DNA of 64,000 bases from Candidatus Villigracilis vicinus (GCA_016721315.1 JADKIL010000003.1:124001-188000), one strand, 5' to 3'; counted from the first letter of the stretch, positions 16,344 to 24,796 are shown. Numbers and translations: made by a program. The notes: generated by a model not told the origin, from the sequence alone.

Positions 16344-17461
16344 GACTTATCTTCCTGTGACGACGAATCCTTCAACCGCTCCGAGACGCGGTTCCATAGA
16401 CCGCCTCCCTTTTGACCCAGACCTGCAGAAGCGATACGGGCATTGAGCAAACTCCATATCTGCAGGTCCTGACTCAGGTACACTTCCCGCACCATCATCA
16501 TACAATAGGTACCGATCTGGTTTCGTAAAAGATTGATCTCTTTCACCAGGTCTTCGATGATCTTGTTAATCTCTTTTTTACGGGTTTCATTGGCGGCGGT
16601 CTCAAGCAGTTTACGTTTAATACCGATCTCTGCCTGCTTGTAGATCAGGCTGCGCACAAGGGCAGCTTTCTCAGCACCAAAGCGTGCCTCCACAGGTGCA
16701 AGGACCTCGTGCACCGCTTCGATATTACTGACAACACGTGTCTCTTCTTGTGTAACACGGTCTGCCATGCCTAGCTTCTCTGCCACCCAATCTTTCTGAA
16801 TGTTCAGCCCGCGTTTGATGATGTACCAGATCAATGCAGCGCCAGTCACACCGATGAGAATGGCAAAAATGAGCACGATCAGATTCCCCCCCGAATTAAC
16901 AAGGGTATTAAAACCCATATGAATGCTAATAGAAATAATATACCCGGCAGCGATCGCCAGCCTGCCGCGTATGGTTTTATCGCCGCGCTGATACGCCAGT
17001 GCTGTACCGATCAGTCCGCTGCTGGTGGCATGCATCAGGTTGGTCGAAAACACACGCGCAAGTGCGATCGTCATCGCCACTTCGGAATGCCCCATTACAT
17101 ATTCATAGTTCTCTGTCACTGCAAACCCGATACCTGAGCCAAACCCATACAGCGCACCATCGACCACGTAGTTAAAATCCGCGCGTTGGACAAGGTAGAC
17201 CAAAATGACCGCTTTGAGGATCTCTTCAATGACTGGAGCAACAAAACGAACCACCTGTTCCCAGGAAGCCCAGCCCATATTCACCACCGCCGGGTTGATC
17301 TGTGCTGCTGCATAATATGCCAACATCCCCCCCACCAGGGTGAGAACATTGAAATAAGACTTGCCAGTATTAAAAAGGTCAAACCGATTCAGCAGATAGA
17401 GAAAGACTACAGGGATGGTAAAAGCAATAAGGAGGGCAACCACAACCATGGGTAAAATCAT
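16340..17461 (-). CDS. PrsW-family intramembrane protease with C-terminal coiled-coil
   Basis: A 373-residue membrane protein with about eight helices. The PrsW motifs are visible: APVIEEILKAVIL (E-E-x-x-K, about residues 97-102), FGSGIGFAVTENYEYV, and a late His in SISIHMGFNTLVN (about residue 180). PrsW proteins are glutamic-type intramembrane proteases, known in Bacillus for cutting an anti-sigma factor. Here a cytoplasmic extension of about 140 residues follows the last helix, with predicted coiled-coil (KRKLLETAANETRKKEINKI). It is the first gene of the cNMP-binding/ParA operon and overlaps the next gene by 4 bases. Its substrate is not evident; an anti-sigma factor is encoded nearby at 19736-20206. 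Confidence 0.78.
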   Translation of the reverse strand: MILPMVVVALLIAFTIPVVFLYLLNRFDLFNTGKSYFNVLTLVGGMLAYYAAAQINPAVVNMGWASWEQVVRFVAPVIEEILKAVILVYLVQRADFNYVVDGALYGFGSGIGFAVTENYEYVMGHSEVAMTIALARVFSTNLMHATSSGLIGTALAYQRGDKTIRGRLAIAAGYIISISIHMGFNTLVNSGGNLIVLIFAILIGVTGAALIWYIIKRGLNIQKDWVAEKLGMADRVTQEETRVVSNIEAVHEVLAPVEARFGAEKAALVRSLIYKQAEIGIKRKLLETAANETRKKEINKIIEDLVKEINLLRNQIGTYCMMMVREVYLSQDLQIWSLLNARIASAGLGQKGGGLWNRVSERLKDSSSQEDKS

Positions 17462-17529
17462 ACCTTATCTAGAAACGACCTGCAAGGAAGAATCATTAAC
17501 AAGCCATATCTGTTTGGTGACCAAAAGAA

Positions 17530-17562
17530 GACCGCCCTTGAACTGTTCGTTCAAGGGCGGTC
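17530..17562 (-). terminator. rho-independent terminator of the propeller lipoprotein gene
   Basis: A 14-bp stem (17530-17543 and 17549-17562) with a T-rich tail on the minus strand follows the stop at 17584. Confidence 0.85.
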
Positions 17563-17583
17563 AAACTTTATCCGTTATTTAGA

Positions 17584-19541
17584 TCAATAACCGCGTGAGC
17601 CAGGTTCCTTGGAAGGTGACCACTGTGACCACTTGTCCGTGGAGGGATCCAGCGTGATGCCGTAAATATCGCCGCCGCCTTGCCACCAGGTCGAGTAGAT
17701 GTTCGGGTCGCCTTCACGATTCGAGGTGAAGGACACATTGGTACCGCCGCAATTCCAGGTCGGGGCAGAGTCTACGCCGCCGTAATTCGTCAACTGGAAT
17801 TCTTCGTTCGTGGTCAGGTCGAAGGTGAATACATCGGTGTTATCACCAAACGTCACCTGATACGCGATGCGATCCCCTTCCGGCGACCAGCTTGCATTGC
17901 CGGCATCGCCACCAGTTGTAATCTGCTTGAATCCTTTACCCTGAACATCAGACACATACAGATCCCAAGTGCCAGACATATTGATAAAGAATGCCAGCTG
18001 CTTACCATTCGGCGACCAGCTCGGGAAGAGCACATCGGTCGAGAAAGAGGTGACCTGATATTCCGTACCCGTGGAAATATCGAAGACATACACATTCCAT
18101 GAGCCCGTGCGGTTCGACTGGAAGGTGATCCAGTTCGCATCCGGTGAGTAGAACGGATTGACATCGTCACCAGTATCGGAAGTCAACTGTAACTCTTTAC
18201 CGGTTTCCTTGTTCAGGATGAAGATATCCCAGTTACCATTGCGATCGCTTTGATAGATCACGCTTTTACTATCAGGTCCGAACATGGCATTGATGTTGTT
18301 TGCGTTCGTATTCGTCAAGCGAGACTGAGACTTGCCCATGCTATCGACCAGGTAAAGCTCAACATTTCCATCCCGGTCACTTTGGAACACTATGGATGAA
18401 TCATCCGGTGAACGGCTGGGGCGTGAGTCTTGGCTGCCGCCATTGCTGAGGTTGATCGCTTCAAATCCACCGGGACCTTCGATGCCATCCAGGCGGAAGA
18501 CATCCAAATTGCCGGAACGGAATGAGTGGAACATGATCCAGTTCGGGCAGGAAGCAACGCCATTATCATCTACTTTGACTTTGGGTGCAGCTGCCACTTC
18601 AACCACTGGAGGGGCAGGCAAGATCGGGTCTAAAACGACCGGGGGAGTACCGCCTCCACCACCGCCTCCACCTACACCACCAACGCCGCCATTACCTCCA
18701 CCGCCGGCACCACCGGCACCGTTATTACCATTATTACCGTTATTACCACCGTTACCATTATTCCCGTTGTTATTCGGAAGAATGTCCTTGGGAGGCTTCG
18801 GCGCACAGATCGGATCAACTTCTCCTTGAGCAGCACGACAATTCGCGTGCAGGCTGCCATTTACAGGATTACCCTTGCCGTGATCGCCTTGACCACAGGG
18901 TAACTGTCCTTGATCCAAACAGGGATCAGAAGAATCCTGCTTCGAGCCACGCACGATGACACCATCGGGATTCTGAACACTCGGATCGCCAGTGCCAGAA
19001 CTTCCAGAATTGTCGGAGCTACCGCTGTTTCCTGAATTCCCAGAATTACCACTATTACCAGAGTTGCCAGAACCACTGGAGTTACCAGAACCACCAGAGT
19101 TGCCAGAACCACCAGAGTTGCCAGAACCACCCGAGTTACCAGAACCACCAGAGTTGCCAGAACCACCAGAGTTACCAGAACCACCCGAGTTACCAGAACC
19201 ACCCGAGTTACCAGAACCACCCCCCCACCGCCGCCGTTTCCACCACCCCCACCGCCGCCGCCACCGTTTCCACCACCCCCACCACCATTGCCACCTTCGT
19301 TTCCGCCACCCCCACCACCATTGCCACCTTCGTTTCCGCCACCCCCACCACCATTGCCACCTTCGTTTCCGCCACCCCCACCACCACCATTACCGCCTTC
19401 ATTTCCACCACCCCCGCCACCTGCCCCCCCCGCCAACCCTTCGGCAGGAATACAAGCAGAAAGCAGCAAAGATAGTATGGTTAAGATAGCAATAAACGTA
19501 AACAACCTCATACCTTGCTTTTTTATCGTTGTTGTTTTCAT
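17584..19541 (-). CDS. large Gly-rich TolB-like propeller lipoprotein, apparent frameshift
   Basis: Read as one gene, this encodes a protein of about 652 residues. A lipoprotein signal (SLLLSACIPAEG) is followed by an 11-residue Gly/Asn/Glu repeat, a six-residue SGNSGG repeat, a four-Cys segment (CLDQGQLPC ... C ... C), a Gly/Asn-rich linker, and seven PD40 propeller repeats (for example SPDANWITFQSNRTGSWNVY). The signal-peptide half and the propeller half are in different frames. They join if the run of seven C at 19220-19226 (G on the coding strand) had eight or five bases. On either side the repeats are in frame and free of stops. This is an assembly error, a real null mutation, or slippage-based switching. 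GAAAGGA precedes ATG 19541. It is a paralogue of the protein at 10570-11697. Confidence 0.75.
19061..19222. repeat. 18-bp tandem repeat, nine copies, coding for SGNSGG-type repeats
   Basis: Nine consecutive 18-bp units of the type gagttrccagaaccaccm run from 19061 to 19222 inside the Gly-rich lipoprotein gene. Variation is mostly at third codon positions, so selection on protein sequence is likely. Confidence 0.9.
19220..19226 (-). other. G7 homopolymer at the frameshift point
   Basis: Seven C on plus (G7 on the coding strand) mark the boundary between two reading frames of the lipoprotein gene. Eight or five bases would restore one continuous frame. Confidence 0.75.
19288..19418. repeat. 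33-bp tandem repeat coding for Gly/Asn/Glu repeats
   Basis: Three identical 33-bp units (19288-19320, 19321-19353, 19354-19386) are followed by a degenerate fourth copy. They encode an 11-residue GGNGGGGGGNE-type repeat near the N-terminus of the lipoprotein. Confidence 0.85.
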
Positions 19542-19735
19542 CTTTTTTATCCTTTCAAAATAATATATGTTCATACATAGACAACGCTAAATGGTCCAAC
19601 TATCGCTTACAGATCTGAAGGGTGCCTTCCTTTTTCAGATCAATAGCAAAGAACACTTCACTTACTGTGTAGTTTTTAAACCCGAAATGGGGTTTGTGAA
19701 GCCTATATTGAAAATAGCACTTTTGGGGGGATTTT

Positions 19736-20206
19736 CTATTTACGGCGCGAGAGCCAATACATCACAAACAATACACCGAGCCCGCCAAGAATTGGGAATA
19801 GGCTGCGTCCTGAGGAGGTAGCCGTACCAGAGACGGAAGAGCCGGGTACTTGAAGTGTGGGTAGGGCGATTACCGCGATGATCACCATCGCCGCCACTGC
19901 AAAGAGCAACCCTACCTGAGGGTTGGCTTGAAAATCAAAAAGTCGCTTCCAAAAAGAAGGCTTGGACACAGCCGCATCTTCTTCGCGCCGGGTGCGGGTT
20001 TTAAGCCGCACCAACATCTGCTTAACCTGGGCATCCTCCAATTTTTTGGGAGGGATGGCACTATTGAGGCGGAGAAGCGTCTTTTCGAGGCTGAGCAGAT
20101 CTTCGTCGGAGGTTGAGGCGGAGTCATTGGCAGAGCCACTCATGATCCGGTCGGCAAAGTCTGCCAGTTCGTTATCTTTTTCGAGCGATTCGTTTTGTTG
20201 ATACAT
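19736..20206 (-). CDS. putative membrane-anchored anti-sigma factor
   Basis: A 156-residue protein with a soluble acidic and helical N-terminal half (about residues 1-85; LADFADRIMSG, then LEKTLLRLNSAIPPKK). Two membrane helices follow near residues 97-115 (GLLFAVAAMVIIAVIALP) and 135-152 (LFPILGGLGVLFVMYWL). The gene starts 2 bases after the stop of an ECF sigma gene. Position, size and topology fit an anti-sigma factor. The zinc H-x3-C-x2-C motif of the other pair is absent, so the call rests on context. Confidence 0.6.
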   Translation of the reverse strand: MYQQNESLEKDNELADFADRIMSGSANDSASTSDEDLLSLEKTLLRLNSAIPPKKLEDAQVKQMLVRLKTRTRREEDAAVSKPSFWKRLFDFQANPQVGLLFAVAAMVIIAVIALPTLQVPGSSVSGTATSSGRSLFPILGGLGVLFVMYWLSRRK

Positions 20207-20208
20207 GG

Positions 20209-20775
20209 TTATTTTTCCAAGTGAGTACGGAGTGCGGAGACGGCCCGCCGAAAAAGGGATTTCGTCGCCTCCAGGTTTTGGTTCGTCAACTCGGCAATTT
20301 CATTGAACTGCATATCTTCTGCAAAACGAAGCAAAAGGATCTCCCGGTAGTTTTCAGGCAGGTCTTGGAGCGCCCGCTGGAGGTAGATACGTTCTTCCAA
20401 CGATTGAGAGGTGCTTCCAGTTACCTGAGCCGCCGCGTCTGAAAGTGGAGCCAATAAGGGCTCCTGCTTACGCGTGCGCCGACGATAGAACTCGGCTACC
20501 TTATGGTTGGTCAAAGTTCGCAGCCATGTACCAAACTTCGCCTCCCCACGAAATGAAGGAAGAGACTTTAGTGCAGCAATGAAGATCTCCTGCGTCACAT
20601 CTTCCACGTCACTTTCCGGTACCACATACCTTACCCTTTTATATACACTGGGCAGATGGCGAAAGTACAAAGCATCAAATGCCTCTTTGACTCCATCACT
20701 AAACTTCTGGATGAGGACTTCATCGCTGGCATCTTGCAGGGCTGTGGAGGTGTTTTGCATATAATTTGTCGTCAT
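20209..20775 (-). CDS. RNA polymerase sigma factor, ECF family, second copy
   Basis: The product (about 188 residues) has sigma region 2 (AFDALYFRHLPSVYKRVRY, then DVEDVTQEIFIAALKSL, then FGTWLRTLTNHKVAEFYRRR). Region 4 reads LPENYREILLLRFAEDMQFN, then LEATKSLFRRAVSALRTHL. The N-terminus is uncertain: TTG 20784, ATG 20775 and ATG 20760 are in frame and none has a good Shine-Dalgarno sequence; 20775 is a compromise. It is coupled to a putative membrane anti-sigma gene and is divergent from the second ParA gene. It belongs to a different ECF group from the factor at 5420-6028, judging by sequence and the type of anti-sigma partner. Confidence 0.88.
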   Translation of the reverse strand: MTTNYMQNTSTALQDASDEVLIQKFSDGVKEAFDALYFRHLPSVYKRVRYVVPESDVEDVTQEIFIAALKSLPSFRGEAKFGTWLRTLTNHKVAEFYRRRTRKQEPLLAPLSDAAAQVTGSTSQSLEERIYLQRALQDLPENYREILLLRFAEDMQFNEIAELTNQNLEATKSLFRRAVSALRTHLEK

Positions 20776-20875
20776 GAGAGGCAAAAAGGGGTTGGACTAC
20801 TTCCGTTTTTTAGAAAGTCACTATATCATAATTAGGACGGGAAAAGGAGGGATTTTATTTTCAATCCAGTTAGGC

Positions 20876-20881
20876 TATAAT
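20876..20881 (+). promoter_or_regulatory. TATAAT box upstream of the second ParA gene
   Basis: TATAAT at 20876-20881 lies 55 bases before the ATG at 20937. It would give a 5' leader of about 48 bases that includes the GGAG ribosome-binding site at 20926-20929. No good -35 box is visible. Confidence 0.4.
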
Positions 20882-20936
20882 TACCGCTGTGAAATCTTAA
20901 GATTTGGCAAGACTATCATAGAATCGGAGAAAGTGC

Positions 20937-21692
20937 ATGTCCAAAATCATTTCAGTTCATTCTTTCCGCGGTGGGACGGGTAAATCGAACACAACAGCCA
21001 ATATTGCAGCGCTGCTTGCCATGGATGGTGCACGCGTGGGTGTGGTGGATACGGATATCGCCTCCCCTGGAATTCATGTTCTTTTCAATCTTGACGAAGC
21101 AGATATGGAACACTCGCTCAACGACTATCTTTGGGGCAAGTGCACCATTGAACAAGCCGCCCAGGATGTAACCGGGCATATCGGTGCCGAAGTTAAAGGA
21201 CAGATCTTCTTAATCCCCTCCAGCATCAAAGCCGGTGAGATCGCCCGCATTCTACGCGAAGGCTACGATGTCGGTCTGTTGAATGACGGCTTCCGCGATG
21301 TGATCGAAAGACTAAAGCTGGACTATCTCCTAATCGACACTCACCCAGGTCTGAATGAAGAGACCTTGCTCTCCATAGCGATCTCCAATGCACTGGTCAT
21401 TATTATGCGCCCCGACCAGCAGGATTATCAAGGAACCGCCGTAACCGTGGATGTTGCCAAGAAATTGGATGTGCCGAAGCTTTTCATCCTCGTCAACAAA
21501 GCCCCCAGCAACCTGGACTTTGAAGAAGTGCGCGCCCGCGTAGAGCAAACCTACGAAGCCAAAGTTGGCGCGATCCTGCCGCACTCTGATGAAATGATGA
21601 TGCTCGCGAGCTCCGGTCTTTTCACCATTCATTACCCCGATAATGTGGTTACCAAAGGGTTGCGCAATTTAGTAGATCTGCTCAAGTCCTAG
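20937..21692 (+). CDS. deviant ParA/MinD-type ATPase, copy 2
   Basis: A 251-residue paralogue of the ATPase at 14802-15587, similar over its full length. It has the same unusual P-loop (HSFRGGTGKSNTTANIAA, Arg at the signature-lysine position), the same DTDIASPGIHVLF switch region, and LLIDTHPGLNEETLLSIAIS as Walker B. GGAG lies 7 bases before ATG 20937. It is followed 36 bases later by a small winged-helix-like gene, repeating the ATPase plus partner arrangement of the first module. Here there is no cyclic-nucleotide-binding gene, zinc-finger gene or PrsW gene. It presumably drives positioning or assembly of something via ATP-dependent dimerisation; the cargo is unknown. Confidence 0.85.
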   Translation: MSKIISVHSFRGGTGKSNTTANIAALLAMDGARVGVVDTDIASPGIHVLFNLDEADMEHSLNDYLWGKCTIEQAAQDVTGHIGAEVKGQIFLIPSSIKAGEIARILREGYDVGLLNDGFRDVIERLKLDYLLIDTHPGLNEETLLSIAISNALVIIMRPDQQDYQGTAVTVDVAKKLDVPKLFILVNKAPSNLDFEEVRARVEQTYEAKVGAILPHSDEMMMLASSGLFTIHYPDNVVTKGLRNLVDLLKS

Positions 21693-21728
21693 GTTTCACC
21701 CGGACTGAAAGGAAAAGGGAAGTCGCTC

Positions 21729-22064
21729 ATGAGCAATCCGCTCTACGAAACTGCGATAAAGGAATTGGAGGAACGGCAGGAAGACCTGCGCCCTTCTGAT
21801 GTGGTGCTCTTCTCCGAGCCTTTACGCTCTGCAGTGAATTTTGTCATTCGGCTTGGGCGATTCAGCCTGACCGAATTTGCGGAAAAACTCCCCGACTTCA
21901 GCAGAGAGGAAGTAAAGCGCATCGCAGACTTGCTGCTCAAGCGCCGCCTCTTCGACCTCTCGCGTTTTGCCACCGAAGCCGAACCCTACTACGAAGCCCG
22001 CCTTTCTGCCATGACGCGCCCGCTCTCGCGCCCGCCATCAGACATCTGGAAAAAAATAGATTAA
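21729..22064 (+). CDS. winged-helix-like partner of ParA copy 2
   Basis: A 111-residue protein. A helix-rich N-terminus (SDVVLFSEPLRSAVNFVIRL) is followed by a helix-turn-helix-like block (FSLTEFAEKLPDFSREEVKR, then IADLLLKRRLFDL) and a tail ending in PSDIWKKID. The layout matches the protein at 14194-14568: initial helix, HTH-like block, short strands, then a final I-W-x-x-[IL]-D. GAAAGGAAAAGGGA lies upstream of ATG 21729. Cotranscribed with the ATPase gene and closed by a hairpin at 22072-22097. I do not know a named family. Confidence 0.6.
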   Translation: MSNPLYETAIKELEERQEDLRPSDVVLFSEPLRSAVNFVIRLGRFSLTEFAEKLPDFSREEVKRIADLLLKRRLFDLSRFATEAEPYYEARLSAMTRPLSRPPSDIWKKID

Positions 22065-22071
22065 AACCCCC

Positions 22072-22097
22072 ACACCGCCTGTGAACACAGGCGGTGT
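22072..22097 (+). terminator. hairpin terminator after the ParA/partner pair
   Basis: A 12-base inverted repeat (22072-22083 and 22086-22097) lies just after the stop at 22064 and is followed by a short T-rich stretch. Confidence 0.6.
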
Positions 22098-22104
22098 TTC
22101 ATTA

Positions 22105-22116
22105 TATAATTTGTAA
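22105..22116 (+). promoter_or_regulatory. TATAAT box 6 nt before ligA ATG
   Basis: TATAAT at 22105-22110, then six bases, then ATG 22117. There is no Shine-Dalgarno sequence, so a leaderless mRNA is likely. Confidence 0.5.
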
Positions 22117-24135
22117 ATGGCAGAAAAACTTCTCTCCCGTTACGAAGAACTCAAAGCGCAGATCAACTTCCATAATTATCGGTATCACGTGTTGGATGCG
22201 CCTATTATCAGCGACCTCGAATACGACCGCCTGTTAAATGAACTGAAGAAGATCGAGGCGGATCATGCTGACTGGATCACCCCAGACTCCCCTACACAAC
22301 GCGCCGGAGCAAAAGTCTCAGAAAAATTCGAGAAGGTACGCCACCCGGCGCCGATCCTTTCGCTTGCCAACGCGTTCGGCGGTGACGATGCCCGCGCCTG
22401 GCTTGAACGCATCAAGAAATTAGATGACCGTGTTGAGAAGGCGAAGTTCGTGGTCGAGCCCAAGATCGACGGTTTGTCGGTCGTACTGCATTATCGCGAT
22501 GGTCAGTTCGTGCAAGGCGCCACCCGCGGTGACGGTGAAGTGGGCGAAGATATCACATCCAATTTGAGAACGATCAGAGCTATTCCTTTGAGAATCCCCG
22601 TAGACTCGAAAGGACCGAAGCCGCCTAGTTACCTTGTCGTTCGCGGCGAGGCGTTTATCCCCATTCAGGATTTTGAAAAATTAAATAAACGTCTGGAAGA
22701 AGCGGGCGAGAAGACCTATCTCAATCCGCGTAACACGGCGGCGGGTTCGCTGCGCCAGCTTGACCCGGTGTTGACTGCTTCGCGCCCGATCACTTTGCTG
22801 GTCTATCAGATCGTTCATTCCGAAGGCGGCAAAGTCCCAACCTCGCAATGGGAGATTCTGGAATATCTCAAGTCACTGGGTTTCCCTGTGACGGATATTT
22901 CGAAACGCTTCAACGATCTAGAACCGGCAATTGCCTATACCGAGACCTTTGACAAGGGACGCGACACGCTTCCTTACGAAGCCGACGGCATGGTCATCAA
23001 GATCGACGACTTGACCCTCGCCGCAGATTTGGGCTTCGTGGGCAAAGACCCACGCGGAGCCATTGCCTTCAAGTTCCCGGCACGCGAAGTGACCACCACC
23101 CTGCTCGGCATCGACGCGGAAGTTGGTCGCACCGGTGTGTTGACTCCGCGCGCTTCACTCGAAGCCGTAGAAATTGGCGGGGTGGTCGTACGCAACGCCA
23201 CCTTGCACAACTTCGATTACATCGCAGAAAAAGACATCCGCATCGGGGATCGAGTGCTGATCAAACGCGCAGGCGAAGTTATTCCCTACGTCATCGGTCC
23301 CGTAGTGGATGCACGCTCTGGCAAAGAGAAAAAATACAAGCCACCCACAAAATGCCCGGCATGCGGACAAGACGTGGAGCACATCGAAGGTGAAGTGGCA
23401 TGGTACTGCGTCAACGCCGCCTGCCCGGCACAGCTCGTCCGCAACGTGGAGCATTTCGTCTCACGCGGCGCAATGGATATCGTCGGGCTGGGTATTAAGA
23501 TCGTAGAGCAATTGATCGAAGCAGAACTGGTCAAAGACGTTGCGGATCTGTTCACGCTGAAAAAGAGTCAACTGCTTGGGTTGGAAGGTTTTGCCGAGAA
23601 AAAGGCGGAGAATCTGCTTGGGTCGATTGAGCAGGCAAAAGGTCAGAGTTTGAACCGTCTCATTGTCGCGCTGGGAATCCACGGGGTGGGTGAAGTCATG
23701 GCAGGCGATCTGGCACGGACGTATGGCAATCTATCCGCTTTATCGAAGACTACTACCGATGAATTGCGGCAGATTGAAGGAGTTGGTCCCAATATCGCTG
23801 AATCAATTGTGGATTGGTTTGCCCGCCCGGCGAATCAAAAACTATTGAAGAAGTTAAAGTCTGCCGGTTTAGATCCGCAAATGAAGGCAGACGAAAAGAA
23901 AAAAGAAGGCGCATTCACTGGTATGACCTTTGTTGTGACAGGCACGCTGCCGAATTTCTCTCGTGATGATGCCAAGGAATTCATCGAAAGCAACGGCGGC
24001 AAAGTAACCGACAGTGTCAGCAAGAAGACCAGTTATTTGGTGCTCGGTGAAAACCCCGGCTCGAAGTTTGAGAAAGCGAAATCGCTTGGGGTAAAGATCA
24101 TCGACGAAGCCGAGTTGAAGAGATTGACTGGGTAG
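22117..24135 (+). CDS. ligA: NAD-dependent DNA ligase
   Basis: The 672-residue product has the full LigA architecture. An N-terminal Ia domain (NFHNYRYHVLDAPIISDLEY) precedes the adenylation domain, with catalytic lysine K116 in VEPKIDGLSVV. An OB fold (REVTTTLLGIDAEVGRTGVL) follows, then a four-Cys zinc site (CPACGQ ... YCVNAACPAQ), tandem helix-hairpin-helix repeats, and a C-terminal BRCT domain (about residues 595-670, FTGMTFVVTGTLPNF). It seals nicks using NAD+ in replication and repair. Length equals the family norm. It is expressed on its own, with a hairpin upstream and a REP cluster downstream. Confidence 0.97.
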   Translation: MAEKLLSRYEELKAQINFHNYRYHVLDAPIISDLEYDRLLNELKKIEADHADWITPDSPTQRAGAKVSEKFEKVRHPAPILSLANAFGGDDARAWLERIKKLDDRVEKAKFVVEPKIDGLSVVLHYRDGQFVQGATRGDGEVGEDITSNLRTIRAIPLRIPVDSKGPKPPSYLVVRGEAFIPIQDFEKLNKRLEEAGEKTYLNPRNTAAGSLRQLDPVLTASRPITLLVYQIVHSEGGKVPTSQWEILEYLKSLGFPVTDISKRFNDLEPAIAYTETFDKGRDTLPYEADGMVIKIDDLTLAADLGFVGKDPRGAIAFKFPAREVTTTLLGIDAEVGRTGVLTPRASLEAVEIGGVVVRNATLHNFDYIAEKDIRIGDRVLIKRAGEVIPYVIGPVVDARSGKEKKYKPPTKCPACGQDVEHIEGEVAWYCVNAACPAQLVRNVEHFVSRGAMDIVGLGIKIVEQLIEAELVKDVADLFTLKKSQLLGLEGFAEKKAENLLGSIEQAKGQSLNRLIVALGIHGVGEVMAGDLARTYGNLSALSKTTTDELRQIEGVGPNIAESIVDWFARPANQKLLKKLKSAGLDPQMKADEKKKEGAFTGMTFVVTGTLPNFSRDDAKEFIESNGGKVTDSVSKKTSYLVLGENPGSKFEKAKSLGVKIIDEAELKRLTG

Positions 24136-24141
24136 GCTATG

Positions 24142-24312
24142 ACACCCCTTCGGGGTTCATTCTGTCTCAACCTCAATACTATAATCATTTCATCCCTTCG
24201 GGATTACTTATCTATCAAACAAAGTTTTCCATAATAGACACGATAAAACCCCGAAGGGGTGGCAGGATTATAGAAACCGAACGATCCATGAAATAAATCC
24301 CGAAGGGATGAC
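24142..24312. repeat. cluster of four REP-like palindromes next to a RAYT gene
   Basis: Four 13-bp palindromes lie between ligA and the transposase: ACCCCTTCGGGGT at 24144-24156, ATCCCTTCGGGAT at 24192-24204, ACCCCGAAGGGGT at 24248-24260 and ATCCCGAAGGGAT at 24297-24309. The first two have TTC loops and the last two GAA loops, so the second pair is inverted relative to the first. Two of the four have a CTATAATC-type flank on the same side. The same elements recur at 31763-31906. Confidence 0.85.
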
Positions 24313-24334
24313 ATAGCTGATTCAGGAGGCGAGC

Positions 24335-24796
24335 ATGGCTGGGACATTTTCACAGATCTATATTCAAGTGGTATTCGCCGTGCAAGGCAGGCAAAACCTT
24401 CTGCAAAGGGAATGGCGGCAGGAGGTTTTCAAATATATGGCAGGGATTATCAAGAACAAAGGGCAGAAGCCGATCATCATCAACGGCGTGGAAGATCACG
24501 TCCATGTTTTCCTGGGGCTCAAACCTGCAATGGCATTATCCGACCTGGTGAGGGATATTAAGAACAATTCATCCAATTTCATCAACGAACAAAACTGGAT
24601 CACTGGCAAATTCAACTGGCAGGAAGGCTACGGAGCCTTTTCCTACAGCCATTCCCAAATCGAAGCCGTGTATACCTACATTCAAAATCAGGAACAGCAT
24701 CATAAACAACAGACCTTCAAAGAGGAATACCTCGACTTCCTCAAAAAATTTGAAATCGAACACGATGCAAAATATCTGTTCGAATGGCTGGAATAA
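24335..24796 (+). CDS. IS200-like Y1 transposase (REP-associated, RAYT)
   Basis: A 153-residue single-domain transposase. It has the HUH motif (EDHVHVFLGL, about residues 51-60) and a C-terminal helix with the catalytic Tyr (AVYTYIQNQEQHH, about residues 110-122). These are the hallmarks of Y1 transposases that cut and rejoin single-stranded DNA. AGGAGG lies ahead of ATG 24335. REP-like palindromes occur only on its upstream side, and no IS605-type left/right ends or second ORF are seen. This fits a domesticated RAYT that mobilises REP elements rather than an autonomous IS. Confidence 0.88.
   Translation: MAGTFSQIYIQVVFAVQGRQNLLQREWRQEVFKYMAGIIKNKGQKPIIINGVEDHVHVFLGLKPAMALSDLVRDIKNNSSNFINEQNWITGKFNWQEGYGAFSYSHSQIEAVYTYIQNQEQHHKQQTFKEEYLDFLKKFEIEHDAKYLFEWLE

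Noticed and set aside
19061..19418. Tandem repeats as a possible CRISPR array
   Set aside because: Units of 18 and 33 bp are contiguous without spacers and lie in a coding frame; no cas genes are present.
18992..19563. Long proline-rich open frames on the plus strand
   Set aside because: They are antisense to the Gly-rich repeats of the lipoprotein gene; low-complexity DNA gives open frames on both strands.
24335..24796. Full IS200/IS605 insertion sequence
   Set aside because: No TnpB gene and no distinct left and right end hairpins flanking the gene; the palindromes are all upstream and dispersed, fitting a RAYT instead.
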